Source: Solanum dulcamara
Taxonomy: Eukaryota > Streptophyta > Magnoliopsida > Solanales > Solanaceae
DNA length: 64,000 nucleotides
Reading direction: 5' to 3'
Assembly: GCF_947179165.1 (NCBI RefSeq)
Contig: NC_077247.1
Span: 16,701,501 to 16,765,500, forward strand
The notes beneath the pieces are model-generated. The model made no database searches and had not been told where the DNA came from. It was given only the letters and a program-made list of their open reading frames with translations. Of this stretch, positions 23,351 through 33,268 are shown piece after piece. Every line of letters begins with the position of its first letter. Position 1 is the first letter of the stretch. The position numbers and the translations under genes are program-made.

Positions 23351-23908
23351 TCTCTGGCTATGCACTCGATGGGGCGGGGAATGTAGATACCAGCAGGCCG
23401 TGGTAGAGGCCGGGGTGGAACTTCCAGTTCTGGCGATCCTTCTAACCGTATATATGCCTTGGCCAGTAGAAAGGACCAGGAAACGTCGCCGAATGTGGTC
23501 ATAGGTACATTATCAATCTTTTCTCAGGACGTATATGCGTTGATGGATCCAGGCTCTACTTTATCATATATATCTCTTTTTGTTGCTAGTAGAGTTGGAA
23601 TTAAGCCTGAGTTAATAGAATCGTTTGAGGTTGCTATGCCAGTAGGGGACTCTATTGTGGTAAAGTAGGTATATAGACATTACCCGGTAAATGTGTATAC
23701 TCATCGTACCTTGGTCGATTTGATAGAGTTAGATCTGGTGGAATTTGATGTTATTATGGGTATGGATTAGCTAGCTTTTTTTCATGCCAACGTAGACTGT
23801 AAAAATAAAATGGTTCGATTTCAATTCTCAGACGGAGTAATTGTCAAGTGATTAGGAAACACAGCTTCACCAAAGGGTAGGTTTATTTCATACATTAAGG
23901 CAAGGAAA
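23351..23908 (+). pseudogene. Protease domain of El-3 copy 2, decayed
   Basis: After a shared TAG at 23384, the frame 23459-23668 carries VIGTLSIFSQDVYALMDPGSTLSYIS with the Asp of the active-site loop preserved in D-P-G. Shared stops are at 23666, 23768 and 23849. The region around 23809-23826, where copy 1 has two private stops, is open here. The domain order and spacing to RT are as in copy 1. Confidence 0.85.
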
Positions 23909-24818
23909 ATGATTAACAAAGGGTACATTTATCATCTAGTCCGCGTACATGATATGGAAGCTAAAGTGCCAACTCTTCAGTTATTGCCCGTGGTTAATGA
24001 ATATCCAGATGTATTTCCAGATGAACTTCCAGGCCTTCCTCCAGAACGGGAAATAGAGTTCACTATAGACGACCACCAGATACTTAGCCTATTTCTATCC
24101 CCCCATATAGAATGGCACCCGCAGAATTAAAAGAGCTAAAGGAGCAGTTGAGGGACCTACTTGAGAAAGGGTTTATTAGGCCCAGTACATCACCATGGGG
24201 AGTACCAGTACTGTTTGTGAAAAAGAAAAATGGATCGCTGCGAATATGTGTTGACTACAGGCAGCTGAATAAGGTAACAATTAAGAACATATATCCCCTC
24301 CCAAGGATTGATGATTTGTTTGACCAGTTGCAGGGTGCCCAATGTTTTTTGAAGATAGACCTGCAGTCAAGCTATCATCAGGTACGGGTAAGGGAGGCAG
24401 ATATACCAAAGACCGCATTCAGGACCCGGTATGGGCATTATGAGTTTAAAGTGATGTCCTTTAGGCTGACAAATGCTCCAGCGGTATACATGGATCTAAT
24501 GAACCGAGTGTTCAAACCATTTTTAGATTTGTTCGTGATAGTATTTATTGATGATATTCTGGTCTATTCACGATCGGAGATGGAACAGGCGGATCACTAA
24601 CGGGTGGTACGGGAGTACTCCAACACCAGTAATTGTACGCTAAGTTCTCTAAATATGAATTTTTGTTAACTTTAGTGGCTTTTGTGGGACACATTATTGG
24701 GATTGAGGGTATTCGCGTAAATGTGTAGAAAATTGAGTTCGTAAAGGCTTGGCCAAGACCTACAACCCCTACGGAGGTACGAAGCTTCTTGGGGTAAGCA
24801 GGGTACTATAGAAGGTTT
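23909..24818 (+). pseudogene. Reverse transcriptase of El-3 copy 2, decayed
   Basis: 23909-24130 is the pre-RT segment; it shares with copy 1 a frameshift near 24076. The frame 24112-24600 is then open for 162 residues, through [32 protein letters not shown] and the catalytic box [10 protein letters not shown] near 24544-24573. The expected SFGLTNAP reads [12 protein letters not shown] at 24598-24600 replaces a Leu/Gln-rich position in QADHLRV, and the following thumb (24601-24818) is frameshifted with a TAG near 24727. Confidence 0.9.
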
Positions 24819-25358
24819 GTGGAAGGGTTTGCTTCCATTTCAGCGCCTTTAACAAGACTAACTCAAAAAGCGGCTAAATTCCAATGGACTGATGCTTATG
24901 AACGAAGCTTCCAGCTGTTAAAGGAAAAGTTGAGTACAGCACCTGTTCTAACTCTCCCTGATGGACCAAACGGTTACGTTATTTATCGTGACGCCTTCGG
25001 TATTGGACTACGGTGCGTTCTAATGCAGAATGGCAGATTTGTAGCTTATGCCTCCCGACAGCTTAGGAAGCACGAAAAGAATTATCCAACCCATGATCTG
25101 GAATTAGCAGTGGTGATCCATGCTTTAAAAATATGGAGACACTACCTGTATGGTGTACATGTTGACATTTATACTAACCACAAAAGCCTCCAGTATATCT
25201 TTAAGCAGAAGGAGCTAAACCTACGGCAGAGAAGGTGGCTGGAGTTATTGAAGGATTATGATGTCGACATTTTATACCACCCAGGGAAGGCAAATATGGT
25301 GGCGGATGCGCTCAGCCGTAAATTAATGGGTAGCTTGGCAGAGGTACAACCGAAATAG
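24819..25358 (+). pseudogene. RNase H domain of El-3 copy 2, largely open
   Basis: A 179-residue open frame spans the end of the connection and the whole RNase H domain: [56 protein letters not shown] and NMVADALSR. The Asp before HKSLQY is Asn, as in copy 1, so this substitution predates the duplication. It is the best-preserved RNase H in the window. The frame closes at TAG 25356-25358, again matching copy 1 near 17219. Confidence 0.87.
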
Positions 25359-25589
25359 AAGGAGATGATTCGTGAGATCTGCCAGCTTGCTACCCTTGGA
25401 GTCCGCTTAGTTGATTCGGGTGATGACAGGGTTTCTGTTCGAGGAATTGTTGAATCCTCCCTCATGGAGGAAGTAAAACAATGTCAATACCAGGACCCTG
25501 TTGTAGCACAGTATAGAGATAAAACTCTCCAAAAGTAAAAGACTCCATTTGAAATCACAATCGGTGGGATACTACGATATCGAGGCAGA

Positions 25590-26907
25590 GTTTGTGTACC
25601 GAAAGTTGCAGGTTTACGGTAGCAAGTACTGGGAGAGGCACATTATGCCCATTATTCTATTCATCCGGGGTCAACCAAGATGTATCACAACCTCAAATGT
25701 TTATATTAGTGGGACGGTATGAAAAGGGATGTAGCAGAGTTCGTAGCTTCAATGCCCGAATTGCCAGCAAGTTAAGGTTGAACATCAAAAACTGGGTGGG
25801 CTACTACAGGAGATGGAAATTCCAACCTGGAAATAGGAAGCGATTAACATAGATTTCATTACTGGCTTACCTCGTACTCCCCGGAAGTAGGATTCTATAT
25901 GGGTTATTGTGGATAGGCTGACAAAATCAGCCCACTTCCTCTCAGTCAAGACCACATACTCCGCCGAGGATTATGCGAAGTTATACGTCAAGGAAATAGT
26001 ATGACTTCATGGTGTTCCCACATCTATTATTTCGGACAGGGGAGCCAGTTCACGACCCATTTTTGGCGGTCATTCCAGGAAGGCTTAGGAACACAAGTAA
26101 GACTTAGTACAGTATTTCATCCCCAAACTGATGGGCAAGCGCACTATTCAGATACTAGAGGATATGTTACGAGCCTGTATAATTGACTTTAAAGGTAGCT
26201 GGGATGATCATATACCACTTATTGAGTTTGTCTACAATAACAATTATAACTCCAGTATTCAAATGGCGATGTATGAGGCTTTATACGGCAGAAAGTATAG
26301 GTCCCCTATTGGTTGGTTCGATGTTGGCGAAACGCAACTAATAGGTCCAGACATAGTCCAATAGGTGATGGAAAAGGTAAATCTTATTCTGGAAAGATTA
26401 TTAACTGCCCAAAGTCGACAGAAGTCATACGCAGACAGTCGACGTCGACCATTGGAGTTTTAAGTAGGTGAATAGGTGTTCTTGAAAGTGTCTTCCATGA
26501 AAGGAGTAATGACATTCAGCAAGAAAGGGAAGTTGAGTCCGAAATACATTGGTCCTTACTTGATCCTTCGCCGAATAGGAAAGGTTGCCTACGAATTAGA
26601 CTTGCCAGCTGACCTAGAAGCAGTACATCTAGTTTTCCATGTATCAATGCTTCACAGATGTGTAGGTGACCCATCCCGAGTGCATTCAGTGGATGACATC
26701 CAGGTCACTGAAGAACTAGCCTACGAAAAATAGCCAGTCGCCATCCTGGATCGACAGATTAGAAAATTGCGAACTAAAGATTTAGCCTCGGTTAAGGTGC
26801 TATGGCAGAATAGAAATCGAGAGGAAATGACCTGGGAAGCTGAAGTGGACATAAGACATAGGTATCCATACCTATTCTCGATATCTACAGGTAACCCCAA
26901 CTCTTGA
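25590..26907 (+). pseudogene. Integrase and chromodomain-like tail of El-3 copy 2
   Basis: The zinc region (25620-25790) is frameshifted by an extra base near 25746. Stops fall at a Trp codon (K-TAG-E near 25832) and elsewhere. The second catalytic Asp (ISDRG) survives near 26033, followed by a 1-base deletion. A 5-base deletion removes the codon of the third catalytic position at about 26138, so this copy cannot be scored for it. 26131-26364 resumes with RTIQILEDMLRACIIDFKGSW; the Trp that is a stop in copy 1 is intact here. 26476-26733 is the SH3-like part. The tail ends at TGA 26905-26907. Confidence 0.88.
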
Positions 26908-27030
26908 GCACTCGTATATTAATAATATGGATGGAAATGTATGTGATATCATAAGCAAAAGGAACCTCCCTATAATCTATATAGAGTCTTAAGGGAAGTT
27001 GAATTTAACATTCGGGGATGAATGTTCTAC

Positions 27031-27042
27031 AGGGGGGAAGGA
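27031..27042 (+). promoter_or_regulatory. Polypurine tract, El-3 copy 2
   Basis: AGGGGGGAAGGA immediately before the TGTTACACCC of LTR 3. Confidence 0.9.
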
Positions 27043-29984
27043 TGTTACACCCCACATCTTTGAACTCGAAAGGTTCCTTAAGTTACTTAGAAGCTAGTAT
27101 GTGATTCACTTAAGTTACGACCCTATTGAACAACTCTAAGAAGGGAGAATGTGACACCCCATGGTAGGGAAGGTTGGAAATAGGGTCAAGAGAAGTCGGA
27201 GGGAGTTGGAGGCCAAGTGATGAGTTGTAGGACTTGATTTGCTTACGTACGCCCCTAACTTAGAATTTTTAAATACTTAATCTATTTGAGTACATACCAA
27301 GCTTGCATAGAACGGATGACATAGGCTCTTAAAATAAGATGAGATTACGAACCCACGAGGAGGAAAAACAAAGTACACGGGGCAGCCAATGGGAGGGTGA
27401 CACGTGGCAGCACCTAAGCAAGCAGGTGACCCACCTACTTGGGGCCAAGTAGGTGACCCACCTTCTTGTGGGAGGTGGGCCCCACTGCCATATAGCAGCC
27501 CCTCCTTCAGCATGTAGATGTGGTGGCCCAATAGGGGCTGGACACGTGTCACCTCTCGGGGATGACATGTGTCACACCCTAAGACCACATATATGTATGG
27601 ATATGTATCATATACTCCAGCTTCCTTCATCAAATTTCCAGCAAAAACAAGCATGAACAAATCCTAAAAGTAGAGAGAAAATTGCAACGGCTTGGGAGAA
27701 AAATAAGGTAAGTCTCGATTTTGTTCCGTAAATTAATTATCTAAAATATACCATGGTGATATAGAAGTATTAGTAGTATAAAATTAGAGTTCGTTGCAGC
27801 CAAGAAATGGACAGCAAGCTGCCACGATAGTTCAGCGCACTAAAAAAAAATCCGAGGCGCGATTTCGGCGAGTTCTAGCCAATTTCGGAAAAGGTAAGTT
27901 CTTCCCCTCTAAGGTTTGAAAAGGTTAAAGTTCTAGCCACACCTTAGGGGATGCTGGAAGTTGGGTAAAAGGTTTGAAAATTTCGGCATTCAAAATAAGC
28001 AAAATTGGAATTGTTATAGTTAATTGTAATCGAATAATGTGTTGCGCTTGTGGTGTGTGACTGCTGGTCGGGTGGTTAGGTATTGTGGTTCTGGAATGTA
28101 TGTTAATAAGGGTGTGGGGGGATTTTGGTTTCAGCCACACGACCCTCCGCTGTGCAATTAAAGAATTCGCGAAAGAAAGATTAAAAACTTTAGTTTTGGT
28201 ATCATAGTTTTGAGTGAATCGTTGGGGGTTATATTGTGTAATATTGTCATAATGTGCATATGTATGGGCTGCTGGTTGTATTATTGGTTGGCTGCAGGTG
28301 TTAAGGACATGGTTGGGAATTCGGATAGGGCACATTATAGGGGAGGTGCTGTCTGATTTCCGTTAACACCTTAACTAGTTAAGGAACTAGTCGAGAAGGC
28401 GAGCAAGGGGATAAATGCTATGACTATTAGTGGGTAGCCTGAGTTGCTGAAAAGTCTAAGGGTTATTAATACTCGCCTTACTTCTGTGTTAAATAGGTTG
28501 CGAGGACAATGACATAAACACGATTAAGGGGAGTCCATAAGAGGTATGTGAAGCCTATCCCTTCTCTTCTTTTGGCTTGTCGTAAAGGTAAGTAAACAGT
28601 GATATAACATCTAAAGTAATTCCATTCTTGAATGCTCCTTATTCAGTTCTGAATGTTAAAGCCTACATGATAGTTAAGCTAATTTCTTTGAGTCTTTTAT
28701 ACATTGAGGACGTAATAAATATACAGACTCCTAGTCATAACAGTATTCGAAGACAAATACTCTGGAATTCTTAAGTGAATAGTCTTACTTTGGTATATGT
28801 CTAGGAACCTTGAGATGTAATTAATGTAGCCCCCAATGGCATTTAGAGGGCAGCTAGAATGACTATACTGTTACTCGAATTCTTAGACAATAACTTAGTC
28901 CTCTTATATAGTTGAGTCTCAGATAATGATTTAAACTGTGTTTTGTTTCTCACCACTCTACTCATGTATACTGTAACACTTCTTCTCCAAGTCCCGGGCC
29001 GGTTATCAGATTCGAGCAATTCACTGCATTGTCCACCAAGTCCCTCACTAGAGGGTCGGCATCCGTATGTATATATATGATGAGGATGTGTTGTAATAAG
29101 GTGATGATGGCACGGGGCCTGATACTGATACTATGATGATGTGTTGTAATAAGGTGACGCTGGCATGGGGCCTGATACTGATACTACATATATGATTCAC
29201 CGGACCCCTGACGGGGTCGGCTATATTGAAAATTTGAGCATGCATATTTTTATGATTCACAGAGTACAGGTACATGTTTTCAATTTGATAAATTATTCTC
29301 CTGCTCCTCCGTTTCGGATATACTTCCGATTTTTTTACATTACACTTTACATACTCAGTTCATATGTCGTACTGACCCCCCTTTTCCTCGAGGGGGCTGT
29401 GTTTCATGCCTGCAGGTGTAGGTACATAGGTTGGTGATCCACCAGCATAGAAGACCCACTCAGCGGTCCAAGAACGCTCCATTGTGCTGGAGCCTGATTT
29501 TGGGTACTAAAACTTGATGTATGTATATAAGTTTTGTTCACGGGTACGGCGGGGGCCCTATCCCACCTTATGTTACTGTCCTTTTGACTCTTAGAGGTCT
29601 ATGGATGCAGATGTGGTTGTATGTATGTAGAGCATATGTGTATATAAACTGTATATATGTTGTATATGAACTGTATCTAAGCTGTATATGAGCTGTATAT
29701 GAGTTGTGTATAGGCTGTCTATGAGTTGTGCCTGAGTAGTATATGAGCTGTATGTATGGGTATGTACGGCTGTACTGATATGATTAATAATCCGGGGTGC
29801 TCCCGGTGTCGTGGCGGCCTTGTCGGCTTGCGTATATTTGTATTAAGAACGTCCTTATGTGTTACTACAACCTTGTCGGCCTGTATATTCCTTTCCCTTG
29901 AATATCTGTTGAGTGTAAGAAGGAGACAGGTTATGCATCGCTAGCTGGGGTACCCGTCATGGCCTACGGGGATGGGTCGTGATA
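27043..29984 (+). mobile_element. El-3 LTR 3
   Basis: Runs from TGTTACACCC to CGTGATA and is followed directly by GGTTG. Private changes are a replaced segment near 27911-27945 (CTAAGGTTTGAAAAGG where LTRs 1 and 2 read CTAATTTGAAGTTTATG) and a deletion of about 24 bp near 29953. It keeps the 10-bp AGGGAGTTGG segment. Donor-like AAG|GTAAGT is at 27708, with the tandem unit and minisatellite as in the other LTRs. Confidence 0.93.
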
Positions 29985-29989
29985 GGTTG
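29985..29989. repeat. Right target-site duplication of El-3 (GGTTG)
   Basis: Identical to 10776-10780 and directly abutting the TGATA end of LTR 3. Confidence 0.9.
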
Positions 29990-30816
29990 CCTTCCATGAA
30001 CTGCCTGATTTAACTTCGCAACACGACACCATTAATATTACTACTTTTCCTTCCACTTTGAGGATATGAATTGCACTCTCAATTTTGCATCAATTTTTCT
30101 ATTTTGTTCAACAGGTTGTGGTACAAAAATAAAGGAACAAAGAAATAGAAATTGCCAAGAAATAGAAATTGTATGTTTCAATTCTTGGCCCTTAAAAGAG
30201 GAATATAATTTTTTGATTTTGAAACAATAAATTCAGGAATATAGATACACTGTTCCTCCTCCATAAACTCTTCCACATGCTCAGATGGCTCGATTAATAT
30301 CTCATCATCTAAAAATAATGTGGAAAAATAATTAGGATGAGGTTCAATGCATCTTAACTCATGAATTGTATTGCTATTGACATCCTTGTATTTACACATA
30401 TTAGAGTTTTTTTAAAAAATAATATTATCTACTTCATTACATAATTCTAGTGTACTTTTCTCAATAGTGACAACATCAATAAAAGTATGATCAAGTAATT
30501 GGCCCTAAAATTTTACCACCACAAGTTGGCCTATAAGCATCTTTTCTTCCTCGCTAATTTATTGGGTGTCAAACGCGTCAATCTTTGCATTCAACTCAGC
30601 ATTTAATTTGTAAATATCCCAGTCAAACATATTTACTTCATACATGAGCTTAGTTATTGTTTTATAAAGAAGTATCAACAAGTCTTTCATGTCCCCATGT
30701 AGCTTATCTTGTTGGAAAAAAACTAACCTATAAGAATACATAATATCAAAAGTACAAGAATTACAAGAACACTTATCACTGCATACTTTTTCAGATGACT
30801 TTGCAAGAATAATTAA
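29990..30816. repeat. Older unclassified repeat, right part, with weak minus-strand reading frames
   Basis: Continues the repeat interrupted by El-3: the block CCTTCCATGAACTGCCTGAT next to the duplication resembles the one at 10691. The minus-strand frames 30399-30178 (acidic, HELRCIEPHPNYFS, then EPSEHVEEFMEEE) and 30741-30559 look protein-like, in a style I associate with old retroelement internal regions, but I cannot name a domain. No start context, intron signal or partner domain supports a host gene. Confidence 0.4.
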
Positions 30817-30848
30817 ATAACAATAACAACAACAACAACAACAACAAC

Positions 30849-30914
<66 letters not shown>

Positions 30915-31121
30915 AATAATGATAATAATAATGATAATAATAATGATGATAATGATGATAATAATGATGATAATGACGATAATAATGATAATAATAATGA
31001 TAATAATGATAACAGTGATAATAATGATAATAATAATGCTAATAATGATAATAATGATAACAGTGATAATAATAATGCTAATAATGATAATGATAATAAT
31101 GATAATAATAATAATAACAAT

Positions 31122-31155
<34 letters not shown>

Positions 31156-31204
31156 GTAATAATAATAATGATGATGATGATGATAATAATAATGATAATA
31201 ATGA
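30817..31204. repeat. Compound trinucleotide microsatellite (CAA)n-(TAA)n-(TGATAA)n
   Basis: About 390 bp: a short CAA run (30821-30849), a pure AAT/TAA run to about 30900, then a long imperfect mixture of GAT, AAT and occasional AAC and GCT units, and a final AAT run with four GAT units. The long Leu- or Met/Ile-only translations through it are artefacts of the repeat. Confidence 0.97.
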
Positions 31205-32611
31205 ATGACTACAAATCAAAATAAATACTAAAGATAATTTCTAAGTCATATTCCCTGGCAAGGGCGCCATTTTTTATAACATCCAAGTATACTTCTCGGA
31301 AAGAAATATAAACGGTCGTTTGTAATATATTTACCTAAGTATGAGTCGGGTTTGATCCCATAGAGAATATGGAAGAATATTATCAATAGCAAAAATTAAC
31401 TTGATACTCGTTATTTAAAAAATGGGGATTTAAATTGAAATAAAAATAAAAAGAATAACAATAGCTTGGACTAAATATTTATTTGTATTTAGATTATTAG
31501 AAGTAACTAGGAATGTGTTCCCCATGATTTCATAAGTCAGCAAGAAAATTGTATTAGTGATGGATTTTAGTTCATAGCATGCAAGATCGGTAAGTTAATT
31601 TCACTTAAATCTTTGATCCAGCAAATAAGTGAATATCACCACGTAACTTGATCCGTCTACGAGTGTATGCTTTACAAACCCTTACCAGTAATCCCAAATT
31701 TAGCTATCCCTTGATCTATTCAAGCTAATTAGATGAGGATTATTAGTCTCAAATATCATTGTTTAATCTGTTTTTCCATCGGTTACCTCCTTGATCCGGC
31801 AAGTAAGAATAAGACGACTTCAAACGTTTGAAATCATTAAAAAGCAATCAAAACGAAAGGAAAAATAATACATGGATAAAAATCATTCAATAATCACATT
31901 TTACATTAACTTATTTCTATAATTCTTCATGGTTCCTAGTAACCTAATTATGAAATTTAGCTACTCAAAATTTGAAAAACACAATTTCGAAATTATAGAC
32001 AAAATCTTAATTATGAACTTACAAATTCAATAGAATAAATTAAAAATCTTGAATTCATGAAGAAACTTTAACAAAGATAGAGAAAAAAAGAATAAACCTA
32101 TTCGGTCTTCACGACAGCTCTAAATTCCCAAGTTGTAAAAATCTAAGTCCTAGATTAAAACTTATATATGAGTTGAGTGTTAGTTGTCTAGAATTATTTT
32201 TTATGGACTGTCTATAGATGTAGAAAACCCAAAATAAAGAAAATGAGTACAAAACTAATTGGAACACCCAAACCCAGAAGAATTAAACAGTGTACGTGAC
32301 ACAGTGTTGTGTTCCGCTTCAATAATGTTGCAATCTTTGGCATCTGCCACGTGTAAGTGCGTTTGAATTTAACTTATAAATTGTAATTCTTATTCTTTAT
32401 ATGGAAATAATAATATAATATTAAAATTCTTTCACTTAACTGCCTGCTTGATTTTCTTTTTTAATCTTTCATATTTAAATCGTTTTGACTCCAAATTTCT
32501 TTATTTTTGTGTCAGATTAATCCTACAAAAAATAAATAATTTAGCACAATTCTTAAAATTCATGCTTAAAAATAACAAATAAAAACACTAAATGTGAGGT
32601 AATTAATGATT
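31205..32611. other. AT-rich intergenic or old repeat sequence, no gene seen
   Basis: No reading frame, domain or RNA gene is recognisable. A GTCGGGTTTGATCCCATAGA stretch near 31342 superficially recalls a tRNA T-arm, but no cloverleaf surrounds it. The region may be the remains of the same old repeat as 29990-30816. Confidence 0.4.
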
Positions 32612-32630
32612 AAAAATATGTATTTTTTGG

Positions 32631-33087
32631 ATGTGAGTATGCAAAGAAGTTGTGGAGGATGCTACTGACTGGCTAGGAATACAACGACAAATTCTAAATT
32701 GGGAGTCTAAGATCCAATGGTTGGCACACAAGGTGAAACAAAAGAAAGTGATATCACAAGTGCTAGGCTGGTTGTTCAGTGCATGCATTTACCATGTCTG
32801 GATTGAGCGGAATGCTAGAAGATTTCAACAACACCAGCAGGAATACAAGCATAAAGCCCGAGAAATCACCCTTCAACACCACACTAAAGGAAAATACCTG
32901 ACCAAATGGGGGGAATTGCTTCAAAGATTAGATAAGTTTCCTAGCTAGAATTGTAAAGAATAATGTAGAAAGCTGATAGAATAGCTAGATTAATGAAGCT
33001 TGTAAAGGAGTGAGGAATTAACTAAAAGTCCAAATAGCTAATTGGTGTACAAAGTCTATACTGGTTGAATAAAATTAAGCTTTCGAT
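32631..33087 (+). mobile_element. 5'-truncated LINE (L1-type) tail with candidate target-site duplication
   Basis: A 457-bp insertion carries the 3' end of a LINE ORF2 plus 3' untranslated sequence ending TTCGATAAAA. AAAAATATGTATTTTTTGG (32612-32630) on the left and AAAAATATATATATTTTTGG (33088-33107) on the right match imperfectly and are a plausible aged target-site duplication. Severe 5' truncation is the usual outcome of target-primed reverse transcription. Confidence 0.7.
32652..32948 (+). pseudogene. LINE ORF2 C-terminus (zf-RVT-like region)
   Basis: 98-residue open frame with the pattern typical of the C-terminal zinc-binding region of plant LINE reverse transcriptases: WESKIQWLAHKVKQK, then VLGWLFSACIYHVWIERNARRFQ, a Trp- and Arg-rich motif, then a basic tail. 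The Cys/His residues of the zinc site lie upstream of the truncation. The reverse transcriptase and endonuclease are absent. It ends at TAG 32946-32948. Orientation is opposite to the LINE at 59579-61740, so the two are separate insertions. Confidence 0.75.
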
Positions 33088-33117
33088 AAAAATATATATA
33101 TTTTTGGCCTCACATAA

Positions 33118-33268
33118 GTCTCCCAGGTAGTCTTTTCGACTGGACGATGCCTCCAACGAACCTTAACCAAAGAATAGCTCTAGATCGCAACCGCCTCACA
33201 CATGTGGATAGGATGGCAACTAGCTCCTCAATAAAGGTGAGACGATCATGTAAATTAACCGCATCATA
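33118..33268 (-). pseudogene. Ty3 pol C-terminal (chromodomain-region) fragment, inverted
   Basis: Aligns by eye with 45455-45615 of El-8 in the same orientation, including the block GGCAACTAGCTCCTCAATAA. On the minus strand it therefore encodes part of the integrase C-terminus and chromodomain-like tail. It is only about 150 bp long and joins the LTR fragment of the next entry in the opposite orientation. Confidence 0.7.

Larger units (their letters stand above)
10781..29984 (+). mobile_element. El-3: compound Ty3 chromovirus, LTR-internal-LTR-internal-LTR
   Basis: Three direct LTRs of 2963, 2978 and 2942 bp bound two complete internal regions of 5166 and 5155 bp. Each internal region starts with GAAG and a Met-tRNA primer site and ends with an AGGGGGGAAGGA polypurine tract. 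A single 5-bp duplication (GGTTG) brackets the whole 19,204 bp, and nothing resembling a duplication flanks the middle LTR. This is what unequal crossing-over between LTRs of one insertion produces. Long LTRs, gag-pol order and the integrase tail suggest the Tekay/Del lineage (inference). All frames are broken. Confidence 0.93.

Noticed and set aside
30791..31224. Long open frames of almost only Leu (minus strand) or Met/Ile (plus strand)
   Set aside because: They are translations of the trinucleotide microsatellite, with no codon diversity or domain.
31335..31365. tRNA T-arm-like sequence (GGGTTTGATCCC)
   Set aside because: No acceptor, D-arm or anticodon stem can be folded around it.
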